Shown: positions 49,290 to 57,969 of the stretch, in pieces
How the letters are laid out: each line of letters opens with the position of its first letter
How positions within the stretch are numbered: the stretch's first letter is position 1
From: Sutcliffiella rhizosphaerae
GTDB taxonomy: Bacteria; Bacillota; Bacilli; Bacillales; Bacillaceae_I
Assembly: GCF_917563925.1 (NCBI RefSeq)
Contig: NZ_CAKJTJ010000002.1
Location: forward strand, 248,001-312,000
Direction of reading: 5' to 3'
DNA: 64,000 nt
Made by a program: the position numbers and the translations under genes
Notes under the pieces: model-generated
The model's database searches: none
The model's input: the letters and a program-made list of their open reading frames with translations, nothing else
Told to the model about the DNA's origin: nothing

Positions 49290-49799
49290 CTATCTTTTCA
49301 TTTTCAAATGTAAAAACTCAGTTTGTCCTTTTATTGCATTTTCAGATATTTTTTTATCAAGGCTCTCTACTTGGTCACTATTTGTGATGACAATTGGTGT
49401 AATAATATTGGCAGCCTTTTCTTTGATGAGATTGAGGTCACATGATATCAATTTGTCACCTACCTTCACCTTATCGCCTTCTTTTACATGGCCGACAAAG
49501 CCTTCTCCATTCATGGATACCGTTTCAAGGCCGACATGTATCAATATTTCTGCACCGCTTTCAGATCGTATACCAATTGCATGCTTTGTATGGAAAAATT
49601 GAATGATCTCCCCATTTACAGGAGAAACGACTTCACCATCTGTTGGTATAATTGCTAAACCATCACCCATCATTTTTTGTGAAAAGGTTGGATCAGGTAC
49701 ATCGGTAAGTTCTGTAACCTTACCACTTAGAGGAGTGAAGATTGTTTCTTCTGTTGGTGTCTTAGGATGATCTTTTAGACCAAATAACTTTTTAAACAT
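49290..49799 (-). CDS. PTS EIIA, glucose-type
   Basis: 169-residue EIIA of the Glc/Crr family. Paired histidines are H73 in FHTKHAIGI and H88 in ILIHVGLETV, the latter the phosphorylation site. As first gene of the operon it provides phosphate to TreP; B. subtilis TreP has no dedicated EIIA of its own in the tre operon and borrows PtsG/GamP domains, so a linked EIIA is a difference. AGGAGG upstream. Confidence 0.9.
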   Translation of the reverse strand: MFKKLFGLKDHPKTPTEETIFTPLSGKVTELTDVPDPTFSQKMMGDGLAIIPTDGEVVSPVNGEIIQFFHTKHAIGIRSESGAEILIHVGLETVSMNGEGFVGHVKEGDKVKVGDKLISCDLNLIKEKAANIITPIVITNSDQVESLDKKISENAIKGQTEFLHLKMKR

Positions 49800-49823
49800 A
49801 TAAAAAACCTCCTATATTATTAA

Positions 49824-49837
49824 TAAACGCTTACATT
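49824..49837. promoter_or_regulatory. cre-like CcpA site
   Basis: TGTAAGCGTTTATT on the minus strand fits the cre consensus TGWAANCGNTNWCA at 12 of 14 positions. It lies about 30-45 bases into the transcript of the trehalose operon, a position where CcpA blocks elongation. Confidence 0.55.
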
Positions 49838-49850
49838 TCATTTTCGACTT

Positions 49851-49904
49851 GTATATACATGATTCCGTTAACAAGTTTAACTTGTATATACATCTTCGTC
49901 AACT
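49851..49904 (-). promoter_or_regulatory. tre promoter with two TreR operators
   Basis: TTGTATATACAT (plus-strand reading) occurs at 49851-49862 and about 49884-49895, 33 bp apart. It matches the TreR operator TTGTATATACAA except the last base. On the minus strand TTGACG (about 49904-49899) and TAAACT (about 49881-49876) form a promoter with 17-bp spacing. One operator lies between the boxes and the other just after the start point. The TTGACG box overlaps the stop codon of the upstream membrane-protein gene. Coordinates may be off by two. Confidence 0.7.
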
Positions 49905-50426
49905 AATATCTTTTTTGTACTTTACGATGCATTGAAATATTCCCTTCGTAACAATTCCAAGGAAGAAAAAAGCAATAAAAGAAATAGAATGGGACCAATT
50001 CATAAACTCAAGCATTCTAAAGGTTGTAAAAATAGGCTCTAAAACATAGGAAAAAAGAAAAGCGAGAAATATGGCTCCAATGATAAAGCTTTTCCATGTT
50101 CTTGCAAATTGATAATTGAGCATATAAAGAACGGGAATAACAGCAATATCTGCTGGTAATAGTGAAGGGATTTGATCTAATAACTTAAAGGGGTATCTCC
50201 ATAGGTGATTTGTAGTTCCCAGTAAATCAAGCCAAGTCGCCATAACCGACCAAAATAACCCGTAAGATAAAATCTCAAACACCCTCGTTCGATCCACTAT
50301 TTTCCACCATATAACCCAAGGGAAGAATAAAGATAAAAACAAAAGCCACCATCTGAGATCAGCCATAGTACTTTGTATAATCCAACTATTAATATAGTCG
50401 TAATAATTATTTTTCATTATGTACAT
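49899..50426 (-). CDS. CBO0543-family membrane protein
   Basis: 175-residue membrane protein with about five segments and the WDLLGTTNHLWRYPFKLLDQIPSLLPADIAVIPVLYML core that I associate with the CBO0543 family found in spore formers. Function unknown. Start at ATG 50426 after AAAGGAGAGGG. Its stop codon overlaps the -35 box of the trehalose promoter, so its transcript runs into the tre operon unless stopped. Confidence 0.7.
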   Translation of the reverse strand: MYIMKNNYYDYINSWIIQSTMADLRWWLLFLSLFFPWVIWWKIVDRTRVFEILSYGLFWSVMATWLDLLGTTNHLWRYPFKLLDQIPSLLPADIAVIPVLYMLNYQFARTWKSFIIGAIFLAFLFSYVLEPIFTTFRMLEFMNWSHSISFIAFFFLGIVTKGIFQCIVKYKKDIS

Positions 50427-50590
50427 TCCCTCTCCTTTGCAGCTTAAACCAAAGATACCAGCTGAATGAGCTGGTCAGAAGTCCTTTTATTTTTACCTTA
50501 CAATTTTATTTTTACTCCAAATTTTCAAATAAACTAAAGTGAGATAATGATTTTTTTTGTATTTTGAATCTTTTTCTACACAAATTTTTA

Positions 50591-50621
50591 GAAACAAAAA
50601 AAGCACTAGGGAATAGCGCTT
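50591..50621 (-). terminator. Terminator of secreted hypothetical gene
   Basis: Minus strand AAGCGCTA/TAGTGCTT with a G-T pair, loop of five and a T7 tract. A second, T-poor inverted repeat ACCAGCT/AGCTGGT is at about 50457-50475. Confidence 0.75.
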
Positions 50622-50637
50622 CTTTAATTTGAGGAGC

Positions 50638-51123
50638 TTACAATGTAATTGTAGTCGTAAACGGGATTAGTGAAAAAACTTTGAAGGATACTTTCACCTT
50701 GCCCGCAGCTTCAAATGTTTCTTTCTTTTTTGGATGGTTTGTGATAAAAATGTTATAAACTTCTTCATTTTTGGATGTATCACTAGGTATTGTTACTTCA
50801 TCCAATTCTTCAAACACATCGGTTTGTTCTTGAATGAAAGCCTGGTCAATATTTTCTCCATTTCCACTATACATCCCATTTAATTTAACATGATAAGCAG
50901 TGATTGGCAGCTCTTTATCGTTTTCGTCGACCATTATCGTTCGAAAAACTTTTATTGGCATTATATATGGATTTTGCATACTTAAAGAAATGCCACTTTG
51001 GTTTGGTTCAAAAATTGCTGATTTTACAATATTTTCTTTTGTTGAATGAATATAAATAAAAAACACACTAAAGCTCAGTAGTAATGCCATAAGCATTCGA
51101 ATTGGTTTGTGTTTTTTCCTCAA
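50638..51123 (-). CDS. Membrane-anchored extracytoplasmic protein
   Basis: 161-residue protein with an N-terminal membrane anchor (about 9-27) after a basic KKHKPIR start. The outside part looks beta-rich, with no cysteine and no known motif. I do not recognise a family. Lies on the minus strand between the CBO0543 and the metallo-beta-lactamase genes and appears to be a single unit. Confidence 0.6.
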   Translation of the reverse strand: MRKKHKPIRMLMALLLSFSVFFIYIHSTKENIVKSAIFEPNQSGISLSMQNPYIMPIKVFRTIMVDENDKELPITAYHVKLNGMYSGNGENIDQAFIQEQTDVFEELDEVTIPSDTSKNEEVYNIFITNHPKKKETFEAAGKVKVSFKVFSLIPFTTTITL

Positions 51124-51262
51124 GGCTAATATCTCCTAACTATATACTCTCATGTAAGATTGTTCATCACCCTTATTTCAAGTAAGAAGCACGTTTATAA
51201 AAATTACTTAAAAAGAAGCATACCATCAATCATTACCTAATTCGAGAAAAACGAAACTAATT

Positions 51263-52519
51263 TCACTCACCAACTACTTCAAGTTCATCAACAAGTTCAC
51301 CCTTATGGTTATATAGCTGTGCCTTATCTCCATTATTGTTCCATAAATATTCACTGAGCCAATGGAGATACCTTTTCACATCATGTTTTTGAGCTCCTGA
51401 TCCGATGTAGACAGTTTCTCCAGCTTTTAGCTTATAATTATTCGGAAAATCAAATGTTTGATATCCTTTTTTGCTTACTAGTTTCCACTCAGACATATCT
51501 ACCGTTACATCACTCTTGTTTTCAATTGTCACCATTTCTCCTTTAATATCCAGGTCAGTAATAACCACTGTTTTACTTCCGTCCTCAATTGTCTGAGTCG
51601 CATAAAGCCACGGTCTTTCATTTACATACAAAAGCTTACCATCTGTCGTGAACACGATACTTCCTGTTTTTGCTGTGTTATAAATATCTGAGCCACTTTC
51701 TAAAAGACGATTTATTACAGGCAGGTGAGGATGGTGAAAGTCGTTTTCCCTACCTGCAGATATTACTGCAACCTTCGGATGAACTTTATTCAAAAATGAT
51801 GTGGTGGAGGAGCTATTTGAGCCGTGATGTGCTACTTTTAATATCGTAGATTCAAGATCGTATTTCCTACTTAATCTCTTTTCCTCCGTCTCTTCTGTAT
51901 CCCCCATTAACAAAAATTTCATATCACCGTATGTTACATGGAGAACAATAGAAGCATTATTGTTTTCTTTTTCCTCAGAACCACTGTTCAGTACTTTTAT
52001 TTGAATAGCCGGATCTACTTTCAGTTTCATCTTTTCTTTTGCGTACTGTATTGGAACGATATTGTTCCATACGTATTGTTTGTATTGAATAAATGTTAGG
52101 GTTGAATGAGCCTTCCCGCTATCCAATATTTTTTTAACAGGAATTTTTTCTAATAAAGTAGGGATTCCTCCAATATGATCAAAATCTGGATGGGTTATGA
52201 CAAGCAAGTCAAGCGAAGAGACCTGAATTTTTTTTAAGTAATTCAGCAATTGGCGGGACGAATTTTTGGGACCTGTGTCTATCAAAACATTCGATCCATT
52301 CGGGGTTTGTAAGAGGATGGCATCTCCTTGTCCGACATCAATGAAATGAACTCGTAAACTGTGTGAATTCAATTCTAATTTATCTTTTTCATACAAGAAA
52401 ATATCGGAAGAAGTGTCTGTTTTTACTTTATAGGAAGGTGATAGCGTGCTTGATTCAGTTGTTTGAAGTGGAAATAGAAGAAAGATCATTAATAGAAAAA
52501 AACATATTTTTCTTTGCAA
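51263..52519 (-). CDS. Secreted metallo-beta-lactamase with lamin-tail domain
   Basis: 418-residue protein with signal peptide (1-22), a ComEC/Rec2-type metallo-beta-lactamase domain (about 50-300) and a lamin-tail-like beta domain (about 320-415). Metal motifs are THPDFDHIGG, LLMGDTEE and VAHHGSNSS. ComEC-like domains of this class act on DNA or other phosphodiesters; the stand-alone secreted type could be a nuclease. Start is TTG 52519 with GGGGGAGAG four bases away. Confidence 0.82.
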   Translation of the reverse strand: MQRKICFFLLMIFLLFPLQTTESSTLSPSYKVKTDTSSDIFLYEKDKLELNSHSLRVHFIDVGQGDAILLQTPNGSNVLIDTGPKNSSRQLLNYLKKIQVSSLDLLVITHPDFDHIGGIPTLLEKIPVKKILDSGKAHSTLTFIQYKQYVWNNIVPIQYAKEKMKLKVDPAIQIKVLNSGSEEKENNNASIVLHVTYGDMKFLLMGDTEETEEKRLSRKYDLESTILKVAHHGSNSSSTTSFLNKVHPKVAVISAGRENDFHHPHLPVINRLLESGSDIYNTAKTGSIVFTTDGKLLYVNERPWLYATQTIEDGSKTVVITDLDIKGEMVTIENKSDVTVDMSEWKLVSKKGYQTFDFPNNYKLKAGETVYIGSGAQKHDVKRYLHWLSEYLWNNNGDKAQLYNHKGELVDELEVVGE

Positions 52520-52584
52520 ACTACTCTCCCCCTAATAAAATTCTTATCATTACTATGAGGGAGAGCATTCAATTTTATTCATAG

Positions 52585-52755
52585 CTGTTTTCACAAGCTT
52601 TGTTGGTTAACGTACGTTCGATAAACTCTAAAAATTCGTTACTCATCAGCTATATTCTGTCAATTTAGGTAAAGTACCAAGACAAGTATTTACATAACCT
52701 AAGGCCAGAAACCGACTTTTTATGGGTTATTAGCAACAATTTTAGATAAAGAGCC
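52585..52755. other. Gap with third dispersed-repeat copy
   Basis: Reverse-oriented TTGCTAATAAC (52726-52736) and GTCGGTTTCTGGCC (52703-52716) match the repeats at 2140 and 10109. No gene here. Confidence 0.55.
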
Positions 52756-54954
52756 TTAATAAAAGCCGATGTTATCCAGAAAGATCAGTCCACTATTAGT
52801 TTGATTAAATTCAAAAGATATCTCCTCTATATTACTGAAATCAATAGTAGGAAAGGAGTCTTTCCAATAATCAATTGGGACTTCATAGGTATGAAGCATA
52901 TGTTCATATTCATTCCCAAATCGCTTATTCCACCAGTTGAAACGGTAAAGCTTCGTAGAATAAGTCGGGTCGATGTACACTGTCGTTCTAAGACGACTGT
53001 CAAATTTTGAAACCCCTTTAGGCTTTAGGCTTACTGTTATCGGTATTGGCTTATGCTGATAACCTTCTGGGACTGGTATGTGATAAAACTCATATCGCTC
53101 TGGATGTGCTTGAACAGCATCGAATCGTAAAACGGTATCGGCATGAAAGTCGTCTGACACGGTATTCGGTACTATTAACGTATACCGACTGTTTCTACTA
53201 CTCCAACCGAGCTTAACTACCTGATTATATTGAGGTTCTTTATTTCTCTGTAATAAATTAATTTCTTTCCATACTTGCAAATTATGCCCTTGCATTTCCC
53301 CACCAATAGTAGAAGTTGTCACGTCTACATCTTCCTCAAATGTTGCTAGTGGTGTGAAACTAGAATTTTCATACCTTACTCTGAGAGGGTCGGCTGGAAC
53401 CCAAGAGGAGACTAGATTCTTATCTTCAAATATCTTTTTAAGTTCTTTTTTGCCTTTTAATGTCGCATCAAGAAAGGAAGCTATATAAATTTTGGTGATG
53501 TCACGTTGCGTGTCTGGCGTCATTAGTTCCTTTCGGTTCATAAACCACCAATAAGGGGCAGGCTGGTCCATTTCCCAATCAGAATTGAATTGGCCATGAT
53601 TTCCTCCATAAATATAAATACTGCTTTTAAACCCATCAAAGTCTTCATTGAAATGCACTCGCTCAAATTGTCTCATTCCTAAATAATTCGTATGATCCGT
53701 ATCATTTCCACCTTGTAAAGTTAGATAATTGACATCTTCTAGCTTAACAGGCTGGTCACCTGGGGTAAACCTACCATCTCCTGGTGAGAGGCCGATAAGA
53801 GCTTTAATAGAGAAATCAAAATTCAATCTTACTTTGGCGTTGTTCGGGAATCTTTCTAGTTCATTAAACTGCTTAGCGATACTAATTGCTTCCCCACCTC
53901 TTGAATGTCCAATCAACGCAATATTATCCATATCGATTTTATTAAACAGATCATGTTCCTTTGTTTTATTCCATGTCTGCCATTGCTCTAAATGTTTTAA
54001 TAACAGCCACGCTCTTCCTGCGTTATCCCAACCAATATGTCCAGATTTTCCAGAATTAATGAAATTTTGATCTACTGAAACTGCTATGTAGCCCTTTTTA
54101 GCGAGCATTTCTCCAAGATAAGCATATCCCCCATCCGAAAAGTCTGCCATATTATGATTTCCATGAACGATTAATACTAGTGGAAATGTCTCATTATCAT
54201 TACTAATTGGCATCCACACTCTTCCATTGAGTGGTGCATTTTGCAGATTAAAACCCCAGAACCATTCGCGGTACCATTTATTCCACCCTTTCGGTTGTAC
54301 AATGAAGGAAGATATATTTACTGGATTTGTTTGATAAAGAACATCTTTATAATCGTCTCTTTTATCTGAACCACTACCGTATGTAAAATAAGTAATATCA
54401 TAATTTTTTTCTGTTGCGGGGTTTACTATTTGAGAACTACTTGAATTCAATTGAAGGGACCAATCACCCTCCTTGCCATCTGTAGCGGTAAAATAGATAA
54501 ATATTCCATGAAGAACGACAGTACTAATGAAGGACAGAAAAAAAAACGATTTCTTCTGCTTTTTATAGAGATATAAAGTTAATCCCGAGAAAGCACCCAA
54601 TACCAGTACAAAATAACCCATTAACCGAAAGAAAGGACCTAAATATGTACCGACCGAATAAACTGCATAAACAGCTCCGATAATACAGGCGAGGAAAAAT
54701 ATTGGCATTCTCTTTATGAAATTTACTAAAAGAAATGTTAGTATCCAAATAGTGATAAATACGAATGCCCCAGAGCCTACTATAATTAGGACATCTGCCC
54801 ATTTTCCTGCTCCAGTATAAAAGAAAAAACCCATAAATAACAAAAAACAAACGATGTATAGTAAAAGTGCTGCAATAATAAATCTCCAACTATTGCTTAC
54901 AAAACGAGTAGCTTCTTCTATACCAGTTTTCAAGAGCATTTTAAATTTATTCAT
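52756..54954 (-). CDS. Membrane-tethered alpha/beta hydrolase
   Basis: 732-residue protein. Five membrane segments fill residues 20-160; the rest is outside or inside depending on topology. The hydrolase part has FPLVLIVHGNHN (oxyanion strand), the nucleophile elbow GHSRGGEA near residue 350, and GGNHGQF as the probable histidine. A C-terminal beta domain of about 200 residues follows. This resembles large Bacillus dienelactone-hydrolase/chlorophyllase-type esterases. Substrate unknown. Single unit. Confidence 0.72.
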   Translation of the reverse strand: MNKFKMLLKTGIEEATRFVSNSWRFIIAALLLYIVCFLLFMGFFFYTGAGKWADVLIIVGSGAFVFITIWILTFLLVNFIKRMPIFFLACIIGAVYAVYSVGTYLGPFFRLMGYFVLVLGAFSGLTLYLYKKQKKSFFFLSFISTVVLHGIFIYFTATDGKEGDWSLQLNSSSSQIVNPATEKNYDITYFTYGSGSDKRDDYKDVLYQTNPVNISSFIVQPKGWNKWYREWFWGFNLQNAPLNGRVWMPISNDNETFPLVLIVHGNHNMADFSDGGYAYLGEMLAKKGYIAVSVDQNFINSGKSGHIGWDNAGRAWLLLKHLEQWQTWNKTKEHDLFNKIDMDNIALIGHSRGGEAISIAKQFNELERFPNNAKVRLNFDFSIKALIGLSPGDGRFTPGDQPVKLEDVNYLTLQGGNDTDHTNYLGMRQFERVHFNEDFDGFKSSIYIYGGNHGQFNSDWEMDQPAPYWWFMNRKELMTPDTQRDITKIYIASFLDATLKGKKELKKIFEDKNLVSSWVPADPLRVRYENSSFTPLATFEEDVDVTTSTIGGEMQGHNLQVWKEINLLQRNKEPQYNQVVKLGWSSRNSRYTLIVPNTVSDDFHADTVLRFDAVQAHPERYEFYHIPVPEGYQHKPIPITVSLKPKGVSKFDSRLRTTVYIDPTYSTKLYRFNWWNKRFGNEYEHMLHTYEVPIDYWKDSFPTIDFSNIEEISFEFNQTNSGLIFLDNIGFY

Positions 54955-54998
54955 ACCAATTCACCTAATTGATTAAAGTATTAGTTAATTCTTTTTTC

Positions 54999-56165
54999 TC
55001 AAAACTCTTGTTCAAATGCTTGTTTTGCAAGGATATCCATTGTTAGCTCGTCAGCAGGAGGGTTATGAAGACCTGCTCTTACGTCTCGATAATATCTTTG
55101 TAAAGGATGATCAACATGAAGACTTTGTGCACCTACAATTCTCATCGCTTCATCCACAACTTTTATAGCAGTATTTGTGGCAATGAGTTTTACAGCAGCT
55201 AATTCACCTAACAATTGATCTCGCTCTTCCGGCTTATCGTCCCAATATCTAGCTACACTATATAGGAAATGTCTTGCAGATGCTAAATCTAAATCCATCT
55301 TTGCCACCCTATCTCTCACTTTTGGAACATTTTTTATTGGATGTGGTAAACTGTTTGGTTGATAGGTTTCAGCAAAACGTATTGCCTCATTTCTTGCGGA
55401 AATGGCTATTCCCAAATAGCATGCTGGAATATGCAGGAGCCAGCCTTGAGGTTTTGGTGTCTCCTTCTTTTTCACATAGAGTAGCGCCTCTTGAGGTGCG
55501 GTTACCTCATTAATAAGAAGATCATCACTCCGTGTCGCACGCATACTCATGGAATTCCACGTTTCCTCGATGGAAATCCCACTCCATTCCCGTTTGAGTA
55601 AAAACTCACCAACATCTTCGGTATTTTCGATTGAGGCGGAGATAATGAAAAAGTCTAATACTGGTGCAAGTGATGTAAAGTTCTTTCTTCCGTTGATTAT
55701 CCATTCACCATTAGGCATTTTTTTAGCAGTTGTTATCGGTTTACCGCCTCGAGCTGGACTACCAGTCTTTGCTTCACTATGGGCACTATTAATAAGTTTA
55801 TTCTCTTGAATAATCTCCTTACAAATTTGTTTGTATATAGATTCTTGCCAAGAGTTATAAATGGACACATTCATTAAGATGCCTAGATGCCAGCCAAGGC
55901 TTAGAGCAGTTGGTCCATCTCCTTGGGCAAGTGTTTCTTGAAGTAGGAGGAAATCATATAGTCCCGCTCCTTGCCCACCATATCTTGAGGGAATAGTTAA
56001 ATCTAGAAATCCTGCATGCTTTATATCTTGAAAATTACGAAAAGGAAATTCTGCGACTCTGTCATAATGAGCTGCTCTCTTTGAAAAAACAGTTGCAAGT
56101 TCTTCTGCTTTTTTTGCAATCATTTTTTGTTTTTCGGTCAATGCAAAGTTTCTAATACCATTCAT
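54999..56165 (-). CDS. Acyl-CoA dehydrogenase family protein
   Basis: 388-residue flavoprotein with the three-domain acyl-CoA dehydrogenase fold: N-terminal helices (RYGGQGAG), mid beta domain with ARGGKPITTAKK and INGRKNFTSL, and C-terminal helices with MRIVGAQSLHVDHPLQRYYRDVRAG. The lack of a clear catalytic Glu in the C-terminal domain, and the likeness to flavin-dependent monooxygenases such as DszC/SfnB, leave the reaction open. Start at ATG 56165, seven bases after GAAGGTGGG. Confidence 0.8.
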   Translation of the reverse strand: MNGIRNFALTEKQKMIAKKAEELATVFSKRAAHYDRVAEFPFRNFQDIKHAGFLDLTIPSRYGGQGAGLYDFLLLQETLAQGDGPTALSLGWHLGILMNVSIYNSWQESIYKQICKEIIQENKLINSAHSEAKTGSPARGGKPITTAKKMPNGEWIINGRKNFTSLAPVLDFFIISASIENTEDVGEFLLKREWSGISIEETWNSMSMRATRSDDLLINEVTAPQEALLYVKKKETPKPQGWLLHIPACYLGIAISARNEAIRFAETYQPNSLPHPIKNVPKVRDRVAKMDLDLASARHFLYSVARYWDDKPEERDQLLGELAAVKLIATNTAIKVVDEAMRIVGAQSLHVDHPLQRYYRDVRAGLHNPPADELTMDILAKQAFEQEF

Positions 56166-56253
56166 GTGATTACCCACCTTCAGGCAAGATTCCAATTATC
56201 TTAACATACGTTGAAGAAATTTTTCACAGATAGTTAGATTATTGATCTTTCAT

Positions 56254-57117
56254 CTATTTGTTTAGATCATTCTCCTTAATTGGAATCAACATTGCTCCAA
56301 CAACTTTTTCATAAAACTCGATTGGGCCTGCTCCTTCCAAAATAGCATATTTGTACTTTTTTCTTTTTAACTCAAGTAAACAATGATGCAGCAATATTGT
56401 TCCAACACCATGCTCCCTATTTTGGTTTGAAATTCCCATTGGGCCAAAAGTGCCTCTTTTTTTATCATGTGCTTCATAACATGCAAAACCATTAATTATA
56501 TTGTTATGATAAGCTACAAAAATAGAAATATCCTCATGTTCCATCCCATTTTTTATGGATTCAAGCCATCCACTTCCAAACTCACTTTTAACAAAATCAA
56601 TAATTTCCGGTTCATCCTTTTTTAAAGCCCTTCTAATAAATAACTGTTTGTTCTCTATCGAGGGGAAATAATTATCAAGAGGAACTAGCATATCTCTTGC
56701 ACGGCATAGGATTTTGTCAAACATAATTAAATCCTGTTCAGTAAACAACTCCCCCAAACTACTATCAATTCTCAAGGTCGCTTGCATTAAATGACCCTCA
56801 TTTAACAACGTTTGGTTATAACGAATCATTCTCTTTTCGGCCATATTTAATACTTCCATCATTTTACCGGTTACTGGGAAAGGAAGTGTTGTCTGTAAAA
56901 GTGAGGCTGAGTGAGTTCTTATTACATGTTTCTCATAATCTAGCAAAAACTGATGGCCATATTTTTTCATTAAATATTGATGTAGTTCCGCACATGGTCC
57001 CGTATTTTCTTCACACATAGCAAGCAGTAAATGAAGCGGTGTTATAGCCATTTCCCTATCACTTTTGTTGGCTAATATTCGCCATATTCTTTGAACTCTG
57101 TCGGTATACTTAACCAA
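56254..57117 (-). CDS. Clp-N domain fused to GNAT acetyltransferase
   Basis: 287-residue protein. Residues 1-130 look like the double repeat of the Clp N-terminal (R) domain: YTDRVQRIWRILA..ITPLHLLLAMCEE and VTGKMMEVLNMAEKRM..NEGHLMQATL. Residues 150-285 are a GNAT domain with acetyl-CoA loop NREHGVGTILL and IEFYEKV at the end. Clp N domains bind substrates, adaptors or phosphoarginine, so this may be an acetyltransferase directed to Clp clients. Start TTG 57117, seven bases after GGAGG; the longer frame lacks a site. Inference rests on recalled motifs. Confidence 0.7.
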   Translation of the reverse strand: MVKYTDRVQRIWRILANKSDREMAITPLHLLLAMCEENTGPCAELHQYLMKKYGHQFLLDYEKHVIRTHSASLLQTTLPFPVTGKMMEVLNMAEKRMIRYNQTLLNEGHLMQATLRIDSSLGELFTEQDLIMFDKILCRARDMLVPLDNYFPSIENKQLFIRRALKKDEPEIIDFVKSEFGSGWLESIKNGMEHEDISIFVAYHNNIINGFACYEAHDKKRGTFGPMGISNQNREHGVGTILLHHCLLELKRKKYKYAILEGAGPIEFYEKVVGAMLIPIKENDLNK

Positions 57118-57285
57118 ATCCCATCCTCCATTGAGTGTATTTTCAGAAATTATTATAGAAAAAAACAGCACCTATATAGGTACTGCCAGATTGTCAATAA
57201 ACATTCGCAACAGTTTTTTCATAAAGGAAAGTGTTTACATAGAATCAATAAAAGAAAATAGTATTCTATAATAGATTCATATCCA

Positions 57286-57732
57286 TTATGATTTTAACAA
57301 GTCATATACTTCTTCATCCAATTTTTTAGCAAGGTCCATATCGTATGTTTTAATATAATCTGGTTCCTGAGTTATTTTGCCGCCATAGAAGATGACATCT
57401 TCCACTTCCTCCACTTCAACTGTCACAATTCGGTACTTCATCGTTTTATCAATGATATCTGATACTTTTCCTTTTCCATTGATAGAGTAACAACTTCCAG
57501 CTCCAACCACCCCTAGAATTAAATGAGGGTTATGCTGAATATTAAACGCACTTTCTGCTTTATGGCCTAATGCAAATTTAATTGTCTTCCCATCCTCGTA
57601 TGCAATTAGCCAGGAAACAATACTTAAATTCGGTTTTTGGGTATCCTTGTCCGTTGTAATTAAGGAAACAATTTTTTCTCCCTGAAGTAATTCTATTAGT
57701 TCATTATTCAGTGCAGATTCTTTCTTCGGCAT
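57286..57732 (-). CDS. Pyridoxamine-phosphate-oxidase-fold protein
   Basis: 148-residue split-barrel flavin-binding type protein: IVSLITTDKDTQKPNLSIVSW and TIKFALGHKAESAFNIQHNPHLILGV. Probably an FMN or F420-like cofactor binding reductase or oxidase; its true substrate is unknown and it is unlikely to be PdxH. Start at ATG 57732, six bases after AGGAGGTG. Confidence 0.8.
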   Translation of the reverse strand: MPKKESALNNELIELLQGEKIVSLITTDKDTQKPNLSIVSWLIAYEDGKTIKFALGHKAESAFNIQHNPHLILGVVGAGSCYSINGKGKVSDIIDKTMKYRIVTVEVEEVEDVIFYGGKITQEPDYIKTYDMDLAKKLDEEVYDLLKS

Positions 57733-57921
57733 TCTCAACACCTCCTATTTCATCTACATATATCCATTATATACAATGATTGGATTACATTCAAAAAAAA
57801 GCCTCAGCTCCTTTCCTTACCCTTTACAAAAAGGAGCTTTCTTCTAGTAGTAACTGGCTTATGACATCAAAAGGCGTAGAACCGCTAAAAAGGGCTAATC
57901 AAACTAAAATCCATACTTTCC

Positions 57922-57958
57922 AAAAAAACAACAGCATTCACACTGATAGGAATGCTGT
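57922..57958 (-). terminator. Terminator of carboxypeptidase gene
   Basis: Minus strand ACAGCATTC/GAATGCTGT, 9-bp stem, followed by TGTTTTTTT. Confidence 0.88.
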
Positions 57959-57969
57959 TTTCACTTTCA

